A stretch of DNA of 64,000 bases from Enoplosus armatus (GCF_043641665.1 NC_092200.1:5551694-5615693); one strand, 5' to 3'; shown: positions 48,901 through 61,033, counted from the stretch's first letter. The notes: generated by a model from the sequence alone, not told the origin. Translations and numbers: made by a program.

Positions 48901-49104
48901 TTGCTCAAAAATAATCTTCTCTATAAACTATTTCTGCAGTTTAATACAGTGGCTGTACTTTTTTGGGCTCCTGGGCACTGGTTCAGGGGTAGTAAGGATA
49001 TTAAAAACCATGTCGCATCAAAGAGATTCTGACAAACCATCAGATGACTCCAGAAGGGAGAGGGCAGGCCTTTACCCTTACTCTTTTCATCAGTGATAGT
49101 TAGC

Positions 49105-49620
49105 TGCTGACCTGAACTGGGGATCATGCAGTGGTAGGAACCCAGCGAAGATCTCCTGAACCCAAATGTCACACCATCCGAGAGTAGGACGTGTCTGCGG
49201 ACTCGTTCTGAGCCTTACCCGTCTCCTCGGCGGAGGATACCGAGGTAGTTAAAAAGCACCACAGTTGTGTGCTTGCCGGGAGGTGGAGGAGATGCAAAAG
49301 GCTCATGCTGTCATTGGTAACAAGCCTCTTCAGTGTCACTTGGAGTTCAGGAACAGGGCCTCAGGCTCCTTGAGGGAACAGTCTGACGAGGATGCTGACA
49401 ATGAGATTCCAGCTGACTGACGAATCTCAGATTCAGGAGGATCAATCTGGTTTCCGTTCGGCTCCTGGAAGAGTTGATCAGCTCTTCACCATTGCACTGA
49501 AACTTCCAGTTCCAGTTTACATGTGTTTGGTACCTTGGAGGTTTATATTAGTGTCCCCTGTAGTGCCTCGGAGGGTTCCCGGAGGACTATGGTGTCCTGG
49601 AGTCACCTGAACCAAGGCGA
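49105..49620 (+). mobile_element. Non-LTR retrotransposon remnant, reverse transcriptase fragment
   Basis: The + strand frame at 49392-49610 reads IQEDQSGFRSAPGRVDQLFT, which matches the conserved reverse transcriptase motif IQEEQxGFRPGRxxxDQ of LINE-type elements. It is followed by a decayed stretch where the family has its VDLEKAFD catalytic neighbourhood; here the aspartates are lost (VYMCLVPWRF). Upstream DNA (AGGTAGTTAAAAAGCACCAC, CCGGGAGGTGGAGGAGATGC) resembles the preceding part of the same domain. The fragment is short, frameshifted and inactive. The clade is not certain. Confidence 0.7.
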
Positions 49621-51804
49621 GGGCTGTGTTTGCATTTCCAGCAGTGATTTGGTGAAGACTATGTCTTGTCACATTGTCTTTAGGCATTTTAGTGAAAGTC
49701 CATTTGGTGAATCATCATTGTTTTATTGGTACAAACACATTAAGTATCTTTAGTTTAGTTATTTCCGGATGTTATTTTGGGAGGTTGCTCATTTGTAGCA
49801 AGTGACAGTCGCAGTTGCATCGTTTTCTTTAATTTCCTTCTTTGTAGCAAAATGCAAATCAGTTCAGTTTACTTGTCAATCTATGATCAGTGTATCTCAT
49901 TTTGGGCTTTTAACAGAAAGCCTGCAATACAAATTGGATGAGGGGTTTGAACGATGTAGACATTTAGGAGGCAGGAGGATTTAACGAAAGATGCCATTGA
50001 GTTGCATTGTGGGACCCAGTGTTTTTGGAGCTTGACCCATAAAAGGGACTAAAAGTCAGGATATCGCAGCATCAATTTTGACAGTTCTTCTTTTAATGTG
50101 TTTCTTGTGAGTCCTCCCGTCTTAATGGAAGTGCAATACTAAATCGCTGGAGAACCCTTCTAAGTTTGCAGTGTTTACACTGTGATCATTGGCGGTGTAC
50201 TTGATACTTTGCAGAAACTATTTGTCTCAGTGTAATAGACTGGAGAGACCTTTGCGTGTGAGTAAGTAGGGAAAGCAACTACCCGAAAAGAGCAATTTTA
50301 ACAGACAGACAGATGGATATACTTCACACGCTCCTTCCTGATTTCATGATTCAAAACACTTGAAAGATTGAGAACATTAAGTGAAAATCGTGAAAAACAT
50401 ACCATGAAAAACTCCACTAAAGCTTGCTCTGCATGCTTTGCTGTTAATTGAGGTGTTTTGTCATGTTGGAGGTGATGGAGTAAAGACAGAAATGTGCACC
50501 CTGCTAAATGCTGACAGTTGAAAATGGTCCATCTGTCCATCTTTGAATACCAACAACAGCCTTCAACTAAGATATATGGCAGTTTCTGTGATCACTGTGA
50601 TGTTCAGCGCGTTGAAGGGGTTGACGGCCATCAGACAGCTCTGACTTCAAACAGGATTGTTCAAGGTTGGTTACTAGCTTCAAGTGTGCTTTTTTTAGTT
50701 GTTCAGGGATTTTTTTTTTTTTTGAGTCGTACTTTGAGGAGGGGTCTTAAAGTCATCTTTACACTCATGAGATTAAAACTCCGATATAAGCAGAAGGTTG
50801 TTGTAGTGACGGAGGTTCAGTGATAAAGATGTAGCTTGTCTTATCTGTCTATGGAACATTATAACAGATCCTATTAATATTCTAGCTACTCCAAGAAATA
50901 AAACTCGAGTTTCATAGTGGTAGTGCTCTGAGCTGAAAAAGATTTGATTCGAAGATATGAACTCGACCTTTATTTGATGTGCCAGTAGTTTTAGAGAGGG
51001 ATGGTTTACATGGCTATTAAAAAGGACTGATCTGACAGCGTGGCCCTCGATGTATGACCTCAGCTCTTGCTATTGATTCTCAAAAGGCAAAAAACCTGTA
51101 GAATCCATTTTGCAGTATCAGTAGTGGATGAACCTCAAGCTACTCTTTGCATTTTGGATGCTCTTAATGCCAACGAGAGAGAACTGTTGAGATATTTGAG
51201 CTTTAATATCCAGATGTCATGTAGTACATGTGGAGAACTCTCACATCTACCAAACCATCTGTGCTCCTTTTATTCGAAAGAGCAGAAAATTAATGAAAAG
51301 AAGCAAAACGTGGAACACCGAGTTCAGCTTTCATTTAACAAAGCATCCACTCACAGCTGTTTAAGTGGCCAATTGAATATTGGTTTCTTTACTTCCTGTT
51401 GGCAAAGAAGGTTTCACACCTGACGTCATTATCATTTGAGCAAAGCCGCAAAAAACATACAGTACAGGGTCTCCACTCGGACGTTTTGAAAGCTTTGCTT
51501 TCTCTTTGGCAAAATGTAGATGATACATGTTTGAATAGATGGACAGAAGTGAAATACAGTGTTTCATGTGAGATGAGCTTGTTATTGCAGGAGGTTTTAG
51601 TGGAAAATGGCTAGTTTGATCATTTGTTAATGGCCATTACATTAGTTAGCAAGTCACAGTGGCACCATTTCATTCCATTACTTGTAGCAAAATGCAAATC
51701 ACGACGGGATTTTGTAACATCATTAATTCATGCATAAACGGTGCATGTTTTGATCTTTTGATCTGATTCAGATGTTTGTCCAATAAACATGACTATTTGT
51801 GTTG

Positions 51805-51824
51805 CGTGTGTGTGTGTGTGTGTG
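51805..51824. repeat. (GT)n microsatellite
   Basis: About 10 GT units, preceded by TTGTGTTGC. Confidence 0.9.
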
Positions 51825-52210
51825 CTGAACATGTTAGCATAGATATGACGTGGTGTAAATATTGAATATTTTATACAACATTTACATATATGTGTAGTAT
51901 GTAATGTGAGATATTTATACATTATGTTGAATGGGATGAGTGACATTTTGAAATACAGCCAAGTTTAAATTCCAATTTAATCAATTTAGCTTGTTATCTC
52001 TGAATGGATGATGTGAAGAATCAACCCCACTTGTGTGATCATTATTTAATAATTGCTGGTGGAACACTCCTTTAAGACAGAAGGCCTCAGGTCATTCTTT
52101 ATTAAGTCTAGCATCTAGCAACTGAAATATTGAAGTTATTTTTTCTCCAATAGATTATTTACTTTCGTATATGTCTGTTTTAACTGTGATGCTCTCTTCT
52201 CTCCCAACAG

Positions 52211-52505
52211 CTGCACTCAGATGTGGACAAAGGAGATGGCAAGGTGAAGTATGTGTTATCTGGCGAGGGCGCCACCTCCATCTTCACCATTGATGAGAAC
52301 ACAGGAGACATCCATGCCACGAAGCGCCTTGACCGGGAGGCGCAACCCTACTACACCCTCCAAGCTCAAGCTGTGGACCGACTCACCAATATACCCGTAG
52401 AGCCCAGGTCTGAATTTGTGGTCAAGGTCCAGGACATCAATGACAATGAGCCGAAATTTCTGGATGGACCGTACTTGGCAGGGGTACCAGAGATGTCACC
52501 ATTAG
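52211..52505 (+). CDS. cdh7: cdh7-like cadherin, coding exon 2 of EC1 and start of EC2
   Basis: Encodes residues 80-177 and the first base of codon 178. It is bounded by CCAACAG|CTG and TTAG|GTAAAC and is 295 nt long, entering in phase 0 and leaving in phase 1. That length and phase match what I recall for type II cadherin exons. The protein begins [20 protein letters not shown]. It contains the calcium-binding LDRE motif (119-122) and the EC1-EC2 linker DINDNEP (154-160), and ends in [15 protein letters not shown] (163-177). The combination RLTN-PVEP and AGVPEMSP is closest to cadherin-7. No frame damage is seen. The frame continues 7 codons into the intron before a stop, which is chance. 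Confidence 0.95.
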
Positions 52506-53500
52506 GTAAACCTCCCCATTTGTTTTAAATATAATCCCATAACAGTTTGTCCTTTTTTCTTACATTCTCTCCCTGTTTCGACTCTCTCTCTTACTCTAAC
52601 TTTCACTTTGACTAGCCCTCGCTCCAACATCTGCATTTGATAATTTTCCACCTCACTGAATTTGTCTTCATCTCTCTCAGTCTTTAGGTCATGGGGGGGA
52701 ATCGGGAAGTGTGCAATATTAATTTGAATCCAGCGTGTTTGCTTTGTAAGACTCAGTACGTGCTAATCACATTGGGCTCAATTTAAATTGAATGAAGTTC
52801 TAGTGCATGGGTTAGCTCCACATCAAGGTCCAGGCTAAACTACTTGGATTCCCCTTAGCCTGAGCATGCGGGTTTATTGGTTTCTTTGTTCTTTTCACCA
52901 ATACCGTATGCTAATAAATAATACCATGGCCTTTTCTCCTCTTGAGGTCTTTGAGCTTTAAAATGCCTTTGATTCACTTTGTGAAAGCACAATGATGTGG
53001 AAAGATTGAACTACCAAGACGGCCTTGGAACTTTGGACAAGGAAAGGCGATTTATTCATGTGGCGCATTTAGAACTCCGAAGTTCTTCAATGTGTAGAAT
53101 GAAAGAGTAACAGGAAAAACAAAATTAGGAGTCAATAAAGTATAAAAGATGAAATGAAAGAAATGAGTGAGTCCTCGAAGCAGCCAAAATCTAATTACAA
53201 GCAGTGATGAACGGATTCGTTTTTAGCCTTGTTTTAAAAATCTTCTGAAAGTTTAGCTTTCAGATTTGTACGGCACAGTAACTGAAAGCAGCTTCTTCAT
53301 GTTTTATTTGAACTCCAGCGACAAGAAGACAAGAGCCAGGTGATCTGTCTGTGAGGTTCATGTTGTGGGTGGAAATCAGAAACATATAGGTCTTAAAACA
53401 CTAAGGGGTAAATAACAACAAGAAGTTATCTATTAGTTTGAAAATTTACAATTTACAACACTTATCAACACCAGATATTTATCATATCATATATCTATTA

Positions 53501-53890
53501 TCTAGACATGCTAGCAGCTCTGTGAGGCTCTATTTAGGTACAGTGGTGCTTTGAGCTAAATGCTAGCGTCATGCTAATGCATAATGTTGACCATATTCCC
53601 CATCTCATTTTAGCATGTTAGCATGCCACCATTTGCTAATTAGTAGTAAACAGTACAGTACAAGTTCAGCTGAGGCTGATGGGAATGTCATTAGTTTTGC
53701 AGATATTTGGTCATAAACCAAAGTACTGGATAAAATGTTGACCTGATGATGGCGCTAGATGAAGTTGGATGATCACCAAAGTCATGACAAATTGTCCTGA
53801 GGGGATCATGAATATGTGTTCATAATATCATGGCAATGGTGCACCGACCAACCAACATTGCCATTTACAGAGCCACACCACGGCTAAAAA
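53501..53890 (+). repeat. Dispersed repeat family 1, copy 5
   Basis: Starts TCTAGACATGCTAGCAGCTC, then GTGCTTTGAGCTAAATGCTA, GGCTGATGGGAATGTCATTA, TTGGTCATAAACCAAAGTAC, GATGGCGCTAGATG (53748-53761), GATCACCAAAGTCATGAC and the terminal CACGGCTAAAAAC. Same orientation as copies 1-4. Confidence 0.75.
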
Positions 53891-54724
53891 CATTATAATT
53901 ATTATTACAGCTGTAGCTGTCATAAGGACTCAGCATTTCATATTCCGCTGATCACATTAGCATTTATTACTGCAGAGATTTCTTTTATCTGTCTGTTTTA
54001 CATGCGGTCCTGGAGGAAGCCATCATATCAGACCCTGTCTTTAACTGACTGCCTCTTGCTGCATGGTCAAGATTTCCTCCAAGGTTTTGAACGGGTCACG
54101 CTCAAGCTCTAAAAATGCGAGTAAATGCAAATGAGCCACAACAACATCCTGAGGCTTTTCAACTTAGCAGGTGTATGAAAAACACAGCTGGAGCGAGAGA
54201 GAGTGACATGCATATTGATAAGCCATGGTCTACAGTATGTGCTCTTTATATGGACACTTAACATGGCACTGTCATCAGTTTACCAAAGCTGATTTAGGTT
54301 ATTTTTGAAGGGTTGTTTTTTATTTCTTGGCACGAATTTTCCAGTTTCATAATAATGCTGCTAGAATTCTACATTTTGGTCAACAAGAAATGGGTGGTGC
54401 TGAGCATAAAATGCTGTCAATTTGCTATTTCATGGTGTTTTTTTTAAGTCAGACTCAGTGTATTGTAATGTGAAGTCTGATGTGCCTTCATTTACATATT
54501 TATCACCTCGCATATGCCAGCACAGACCTCTAGGCTTAGAAATGTTGATGAGTGACGCAAAACTGACTCAAGCGAACTTAACGTCTGAATCAGGCTTGAA
54601 GGCCATGGGCGTGTTTTCCACAAATTGGGCTCAGAGGTCATACTAGCCGCTACTTACAGGTACCTCTCTGCTGAAAATGTCTCAGAAAAATGTCTGATCC
54701 AGACAAATGCATTTCTATCCATCC

Positions 54725-54825
54725 ATTAAACCAAGCAGCACAGGCATCCTTAATTTCCTCCAGCTTCTCCTAGGGGTTCCCAAGGCGCTCCCAGGCATGC
54801 TGGGAGCTGTGGTCTAATCACAAGT
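54725..54825 (-). mobile_element. Antisense fragment of a non-LTR retrotransposon 3' region
   Basis: CATCCTTAATTTCCTCCAGC, TTCTCCTAGGGGTTCCCAAG and GCGCTCCCAGGCATGCTGGG match, in reverse, the end of the coding region of a common fish LINE in which this stretch reads GGGAACGCCTCGGGGTCCCC. Only about 100 bp remain. It may belong to the same family as the fragment at 49105, but in the opposite orientation. Confidence 0.6.
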
Positions 54826-55789
54826 GAGCTATGATTGATGGGGTGGAGACAGAAATGAACTTGGGTGTCAATTGACAGAAAAAGGGTAGTATAGCCTTTA
54901 CATTGGCTTAAAAAAACACAGGTTGACCATTTTAAACCTGGAGATGACTGTATGTGAATGATAAATTACATTTATTAAATAATAGACATTTATTAAAACG
55001 TTTGAACTTCGTCAAATGTAATGACACAAGGCATTCTCTGAGAGGAAAGTAAATAAAATAATTGATAGATATTTGATACTGAACCTGTACATAAACAGAA
55101 ATTAATTTGTTAGGCACTTCAGTCTGCGGTCTGAATAATGATTCATTATCAGAATGGGACTTCGCAATCAGTCGTCCCTTAATGTGGAAAAGATCAGAAG
55201 TAGAAGTAGATCAGTTATTCAATTTATATCAAATTAGGAACACAATCAGCATAACGTGGTCCAAATATGCAAGATGAGGCACAACAGGATTAATTCATCC
55301 ACTTTTAGTGGTTAGTAAATTAAATAGACACTTTATACTTTTTTATTACACTATCAACATATTATGGTACCAGTCTGTACCAATGGCAGTTATTGAGCTT
55401 TATTGGGAGAATTTAAGTAATGTACTGTAAATGAAAGTCAAAATAAAATCTCCGTCTTTGGTTTCATCCAGATTATAGGAAGAGAGAGATTGAGAGCATG
55501 CGGCAGAGAGTAGTTAGATTGGATGCCTACTTTTTAATATTTGATGAGGGCGTGTTTAAGCTTAATGGTGTTAAATTGCTCTTTAAACCTGCAATAACAG
55601 ATTTTTTTTAATCCACTTGGGGGCAGCGGACACAATGTTGACATATTATCACCTTTTAGGTTGAACTTATTAGCACCAAGGTGCCTGTTTACACATCCAG
55701 CAGATACAGAGAAACATTAGCATTCATTTTGTGGCGAATGTAAGTTCAATATTCACTTTCCTTTTAGCTTTTGGTCTCCACCATCTCCT

Positions 55790-56050
55790 GCGGGACCTAT
55801 GTGGCACTTAAGCTGCTAAATGCTCCACTATGTTCACCAGCTAGTCGCTAACTTTGTCTGTCTGATGTTTGGTGCTGGGAAGGTAGTGTTCAGTGGATTT
55901 TTAGAGCTTTTTGCTGAAAACAGCTACCTACTACAGCTGTAAACACTATATAAGAGTCACAGTAACAGTAAAGTTTGCGGGCCAGAAAGCCAAAACAATG
56001 AGCTGAAAGATGCTATAAAGCTCCGTAGCACTGAAGGGAACTGCAGAGTT
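55790..56050 (+). repeat. Dispersed repeat family 2, copy 2
   Basis: Contains AGCTAGTCGCTAACTTTGTC at 55839-55858, then GGTGCTGGGAAGGTAGTGTT, CAGTGGATTTTTAGAGC, AACAATGAGCTGAAAGATGC and CTGCAGAGTTGAT. It is the better preserved of the two copies, the other being at 10550-10800. Confidence 0.65.
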
Positions 56051-56569
56051 GATTATAGCCACAAATTTCAGGGTTTTAACATGATAAATGAAAGCACACT
56101 GCACTTTCTTACACCAATAAACACTAAGAGCTGAAAAAGCTTGTCGTGTGTATCAGGATCACCTCAATACCTCAAACATGCATGGCACCATACAGATGGA
56201 AATGAGCCAAAACAAAGGTGTTTTTGGCTTTTTTCGAGCCTTCAAAGTCAAAATGAAAATTTCAGCAGGCATACAGTGACAATGGGAGTCGTTCCAAGGG
56301 AAGCAGTGCTTTGCTTACTACACAGGCGCGGAGATCTCTGAAGGATTACACAGCCGACTGTCAACGGGGGGTACAGAGCTCAGGCTTAAGGAACCAGAGG
56401 ATTAGAGTACAAGGGCTTGGAGTCTCGTGTCCAACCCGAGATAAGACAGCAACATCAACCACAGAGGAGGACGCGTTCGCACCACGGGCGTCGAGACGCG
56501 GGGTCACCCTCGCCTCTTTATTTACTCTGCCAGTTCCTGTGAAGGTCTTCGTCACAAGTTGAGAGAACG

Positions 56570-57110
56570 GGAGAATAATGCATTGCCTCTCTTTGTAAAT
56601 ATCTACTCAAAGCAATTATCAATGCAGTAAAGAACAGGGAAGGGCCAAGCACCTCTTGTCCTCAATAATTCCTTTATAGATGTCTTTAAATCATTAATGG
56701 TCACAGCTCTGCACCGCTGATGAATGGGTTCAATTTAGAGGAAATCATGAATTTAATTAATTAAAGTAATTAGAGGCGGTGCTCGTCCATACACATGGAG
56801 ACCTTATGGCCCAAGGATCTCTGAAGGCTTTTGTCTTAATCACGACAGGGATGTCAAATAAAAGACAAGAGAGCTTGAGGACAGTTGGAGGTGTGACAAT
56901 CGCGAGGCTTGGCTCTCTCCCGCTGCACAGCGAAAAGGGCCAAAGGAGCAGTTTGAGGGCTCATTACAAGCATAGAGAATGTAATGTCAACCCAAGGCCA
57001 CAGCTCTCGAATTTACTACTCACCAGTCTTATATCTAGCTGTCATTGTTCCTGTCTAATTCATGAGAGCGGAGATCAAGGCTGGGATAGTCATTTAATTC
57101 TGGAAAGGAA
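56570..57110. promoter_or_regulatory. Candidate conserved non-coding element in intron 3
   Basis: About 540 bp without repeats or low complexity. It contains the palindrome TTAATTAATTAA (56753-56764) with overlapping TAATTA cores, another TAATTA at 56767-56772, and AAATCATTAATGG near 56689. A frame of 182 codons (56779-57327) is open across it, but it begins with GTG and resembles no protein. I infer an enhancer-like element rather than an exon, and conservation would have to be tested. Confidence 0.25.
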
Positions 57111-57311
57111 AAAAAAATGGTGTTCAGGTTTATGGAAAAATAAGCTTTTTGACTCACAGGCGGAGGTTGGGTGTCCTGTTGATTCCTCTCAGCGTTATAA
57201 ATACCCTCCACCCTCTCCGGTCTTACATATATCTTATATACATACGCCTATATCTTTACAAAGCTTGAAGCATGTCCTGTTGACATTGTTGGAAATGTGT
57301 CAATTCAATTA

Positions 57312-57560
57312 CATGTTTATTATTTAGGTCATAGCTGAGACACGAGAGGTGTTTCTATTCTTTTGTCCTCCTTATTTACGCACACGAAGGGGGCACAATA
57401 TAAGAAAAACCTCTAAATATAACACCATGACTAACTATGACCTCAGTGCTAAAACATATAATTGAATTAACACCTCTATGACAGAACATTACAGGCAGCA
57501 TAAAAGGAGACTTTATGGCAGAACGGTTGTATTGGACTGTGTAAGTGGACAGTGAATGTT
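57312..57560 (+). repeat. Dispersed repeat family 5, copy 1 (partial)
   Basis: Shares with 63080-63500 the start ATGTTTATTATTTAGGTCAT and an identical 36-nt block at 57442-57477. Also shared are GACTTTATGGCAGAAC and an AAGTGGACAGTG ending. The middle is shortened. Unclassified. Confidence 0.7.
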
Positions 57561-58175
57561 AAGACACACACAGAAAACAGCAGGCGGCGAGTAACTTCCT
57601 TTAAAAGTGCTGTAATTCATTTTCACTCTGCAAACTGCGAATAAATGTGAATTGAACTCTAAGCAATAATCCCCTGCTTATCTGAAACAGTGGGGAGCAG
57701 GTGTGAATGTGCATGAATATAATCAACTTAATCAACGGTGGCAGCTTTGAATACTCATGAAGGAATTGCAAAATTACGAGGCTTAAACAGGATGTTTTAA
57801 CATATATTTTTTTATATTTTTTAAATACGCGTGTTGCAATTCAATTTTCAAGTCACAGATTTGGTTTCAAATTTGTTCTCTAGTCACATGATTTTTTTTA
57901 ATGTATTTCTATAACTATATAAAAAAAAGTTATGAGTCACATTCTGGGTCACATTCCTCAGAACAAACAGCCAACGAATTTGCATTGTAAGTGTGCATAT
58001 TGTCATATTGACAGTTGGATGCAGCCTGTATATGCAAGTGGCTGAAGAATACCTGTCTGCTGTTCAGATTAAGCATGCCACATTTATTTTCATTACTGGC
58101 AGATGACAGTTGCTCACCCAAGATGCCGAATTGATTAGTAAACCTGTTTTGCACACAGCTGCGGGGGGAATAAAC

Positions 58176-58204
58176 AAAAAAAAAAAAGAAAGAAAGAAAG
58201 AAAG
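58176..58204. repeat. Poly-A / (AAAG)n microsatellite
   Basis: Twelve A followed by four or five AAAG-type units. It may be the tail of an unrecognised retroposed sequence. Confidence 0.8.
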
Positions 58205-60164
58205 TGAAGATCGGATCCATCACGTCTATGAAGATGGACAAATATTGAAGGGGCACAGACATGGCAAATTGAGTAGCAGATGACAGCCTTGTGGAGCAGA
58301 AAGAATCTATTCAGGGTGTTTTGTCAGTTTTTTTGACATCCAGATCACCCGGCTGGTATTACCTTTCATTCTGACAATATTGTTAGAACAGGATGTTTGT
58401 TGGACTCACAGGGCAAACAACCTGTGGAAGAAGCTAAAAAGAAAAATAAACCTTTAAAAGCTGTGCTCCATCCGAGTCCATATTGAATGTTAATTTACAG
58501 CCTCGTCTGCCGAGCGCTGTGAGAAGTGATTTTAACTATCAACCTGTAATAGAGATTTAGACTTCGCCTCAGTTCTCTTTCATACAGTCATCCTTTGACC
58601 TTGGTGTTTTAAACTACCTGTAATATAACCTGTCATGACTAAGAGGTGATGATATAATCTAGGTGTCCTTCTACAGCCGGGCTGGCGATAACTCCAGCTT
58701 CACCAAGCTTCTTCTTTTTTTTTCTATTATATTGTTCACATCCAGGGCCAGAGCCTGTTAATTCTGCTTTATGGCCAGAATGGAGGACTCTAATCTTCAA
58801 TTTCCATGATCACTTCATTCTGTAAAAGCCTGTAAAATACATCTCATGTTAGAAAGTGAGATTTTTATTAGGATGTTTTCTTCAAAGTAAAATATCACCG
58901 ACTTGTAAGGCAGCACTTCCTGTCAGATGCTACAACATAGGCTGAAACTTAGCCAGACATGTGCTGCTAGCAATTAAAGTGAAATATACAACATAAACCA
59001 GCTGGAAAATTGTGCATTTTCATTTTCAAGGTTATTTCAACAATGTCAATTGATTTAATGATTGATTGTTAAACTGAAAACACTTATTACCAATATGGTC
59101 CTAAGATGTTAAAAGAGAAAAAAGAAAACACAAAGAAACACCAGACATTCAACATAAAAACTCCATCCAAAAAACGTCCCTACAATTTAATAAATAAAAA
59201 ATGAACTGTTCTAAAAATATTGTTGATGATTTCACCGCTGCCGAGTGTGTGTGGTAGGCGTCAGCTTTAAGACCAACACTGACGTACGGTCTAACAGCAA
59301 AAAAACAGCCTGAACCACAATAATGTTTGTGATCATTTAACAATTAAACGGCTTTTCCTCCCTATTATCAGATGGATATAAATTCTTTGACGTAAAATTA
59401 CTTTTCCCGAACAAAAAAGCTGTAACCAATAAATGGGCCCAGTTGGAGCAACAAGGCTCATTTATACCAAAATGAATGACCTATTGAAATTGATTGGCAC
59501 TGATTGTCGCTTGATTATGTTTTTCTCTGTGAAATCTTCAAACACTTTTCCGCCTTACCTACCGAGCCACGGCTGTCAGCTCGAGTCACATCAGCCACGT
59601 TTCTGTGGGTACATTTGAAAAGAAATGCATAAGGAGTCATGTCTGATGTCTGCTCCTCTGCCTCGGAGGAAGAGTGGGAGAGGACAATACAGCGCTGCTC
59701 GCAGAAACAACAGTTGTCAGTTGTCAGCAGAGTTCACTGTCGAGTTTGAAAACAAATTTCCTTCTTGTAAGCTGGGAGGAAGTTTGGGGATTTGGGGGAA
59801 ATACTGGGCACTTAAGCAAAATCAGGCTTTAAACCTCAGGTTTTATAACTTTATCTGCAGTACTCCACCGCATAATGTCAGTTTTTTTTCCTTGGACTAA
59901 GGTTTTATTACTATATGGCAATATTTTGTTTCACTGCATTACAGTATAACAGAAAATATAACATTTATTGTCCGCTGTAGTCTTTCCCTTTCAATCAAAC
60001 CTTACCTACCGTCGCTGACTGTCTTGGTTCAGTAGCTAGCAGTGGATGGTGTTTTGTTTAGCTAAGTTAGCATCATGGCTAACTGATGTGCGCGTTGAAC
60101 ACATTGAACACATGCATTTGTACTTGTGTTGCTTGGACTTGTGTTTGTTTATTAATTAATTCAT

Positions 60165-60320
60165 TTCTTTGTTTATTTAACAGGGACCATGCAGATAAAT
60201 ATTGTTACATAAGGATACGCAATGTGACAGATGTCATGCATGTAGGGTGTCAAGCTAAAGCTAATGTTCAGCCTCCATTTAAAGGCCTGGTTTGGCTTTC
60301 GAGTCTACAGTAGGTTAAAA
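60165..60320 (+). repeat. Dispersed repeat (TTTATTTAACAGGGACCATG)
   Basis: Starts TTTGTTTATTTAACAGGGAC, then CATGCAGATAAATATTGTTA. I recognise this as a common teleost repeat beginning with AT-rich units followed by AACAGGGAC. Only the first part is clear. Confidence 0.45.
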
Positions 60321-60539
60321 CAGCTAAAAAAAAAATAAGAATCAGGATAAAAAAAAGACAAAAAACAAACAAACTACATGTGTATACACTTGTGAATGCC
60401 TTTTAAATGCTAAATGTGGCTTGCTAACTGCAATAGCTAAGCTTAACTGGCTTACCTCTTAGCTTTATAGCTCACATTAGCACTGGAAATGTTTTCCAGA
60501 TCACAATTTGACTCTCATCACTACAGTTATTATGTTTAG

Positions 60540-61033
60540 TCGTAGTTCTGTTTCTATTAAAGCTGTTATTGCTATTATTAATCTCAGCTATTATTACAGC
60601 TGTAACTACTATTATCAGTCATATTTCCATTATTATTATAATTATAGCTGCTATTTCTACTGCTAGTGCTGCCATACATCTTTGCCTGTCCGTCTGTCTG
60701 TCGGTCTGTCTATTTTTGTCTCTACGTCTGTCTCTCTCTCTCTGTCTCTTTCTGTCTGTCTGTCTGTCTCTCTCTCCCTCTATCCCTCTCTCAAACCCAA
60801 CCGGTCAAAGCAGACGACCGCCCACCTCGAGTCTGGTTCTGCTCGAGGTTTCTGCCTCTTAAAAGGAGGTTTTTCCTTGCCACTGTCGCCAAAGTGCTTG
60901 CTCATGGTGGGAACTGTTGTGTCTCTGTAATAACATCATAAAGAGTCGGTCTACACCTGCTCTATTTGTAAAGTGTGATAAGATGACTTATTGTGATTTG
61001 GCGCTATATAAATAAAATTGAATTGAATTGAAA
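60540..61033 (+). mobile_element. Composite retroelement with L2-like 3' tail
   Basis: The order is an ATT/GCT triplet-rich stretch (60545-60670), a TCTG/TC tract (60684-60795), then GAGTCTGGTTCTGCTCGAGG, TTTCTGCCTCTTAAAAGGAG, TTTTTCCTTGCCACTGTCGC, and the tail GATTTGGCGCTATATAAATA followed by AAATTGAATTGAATTG repeats ending at about 61031. I recognise the whole order as a very abundant teleost element. The GCGCTATATAAATAA plus short tandem tail is typical of LINE-2-type 3' ends, so it was probably mobilised by such an element. No coding capacity. Confidence 0.75.

Larger units (their letters stand above)
21654..52210 (+). other. cdh7: Intron 2 of cdh7-like gene, 30.6 kb
   Basis: Runs from GTAAGC to CCAACAG, interrupting the coding frame between codons (phase 0). 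It is a very long intron inside EC1, which is usual for type II cadherins. It holds dispersed repeats (22320-23290, 26630, 28720-29508, 31034-31808, 34210, 37534, 40161), microsatellites (29811, 29886, 43570, 51805), a degenerate tandem array (44220-44620), a direct repeat pair (45430, 45783) and a retrotransposon remnant (49105). The stretches 23300-26600, 26730-28700, 29930-31020, 31810-34200, 34530-37530, 37870-40150, 40730-43560, 45900-49100 and 49620-52200 contain no recognised gene or RNA. Old diverged repeat traces probably remain there, such as the shared GTAGCAAAATGCAAATCA at about 49846 and 51686. Confidence 0.85.

Noticed and set aside
56779..57327. 182-codon open frame, the longest in the window
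   Set aside because: It starts with GTG and the protein has no domain, repeat or family resemblance I can see. It lies within intron 3 over a candidate conserved non-coding element and has no clear splice context. I treat it as chance, pending a codon-substitution test.
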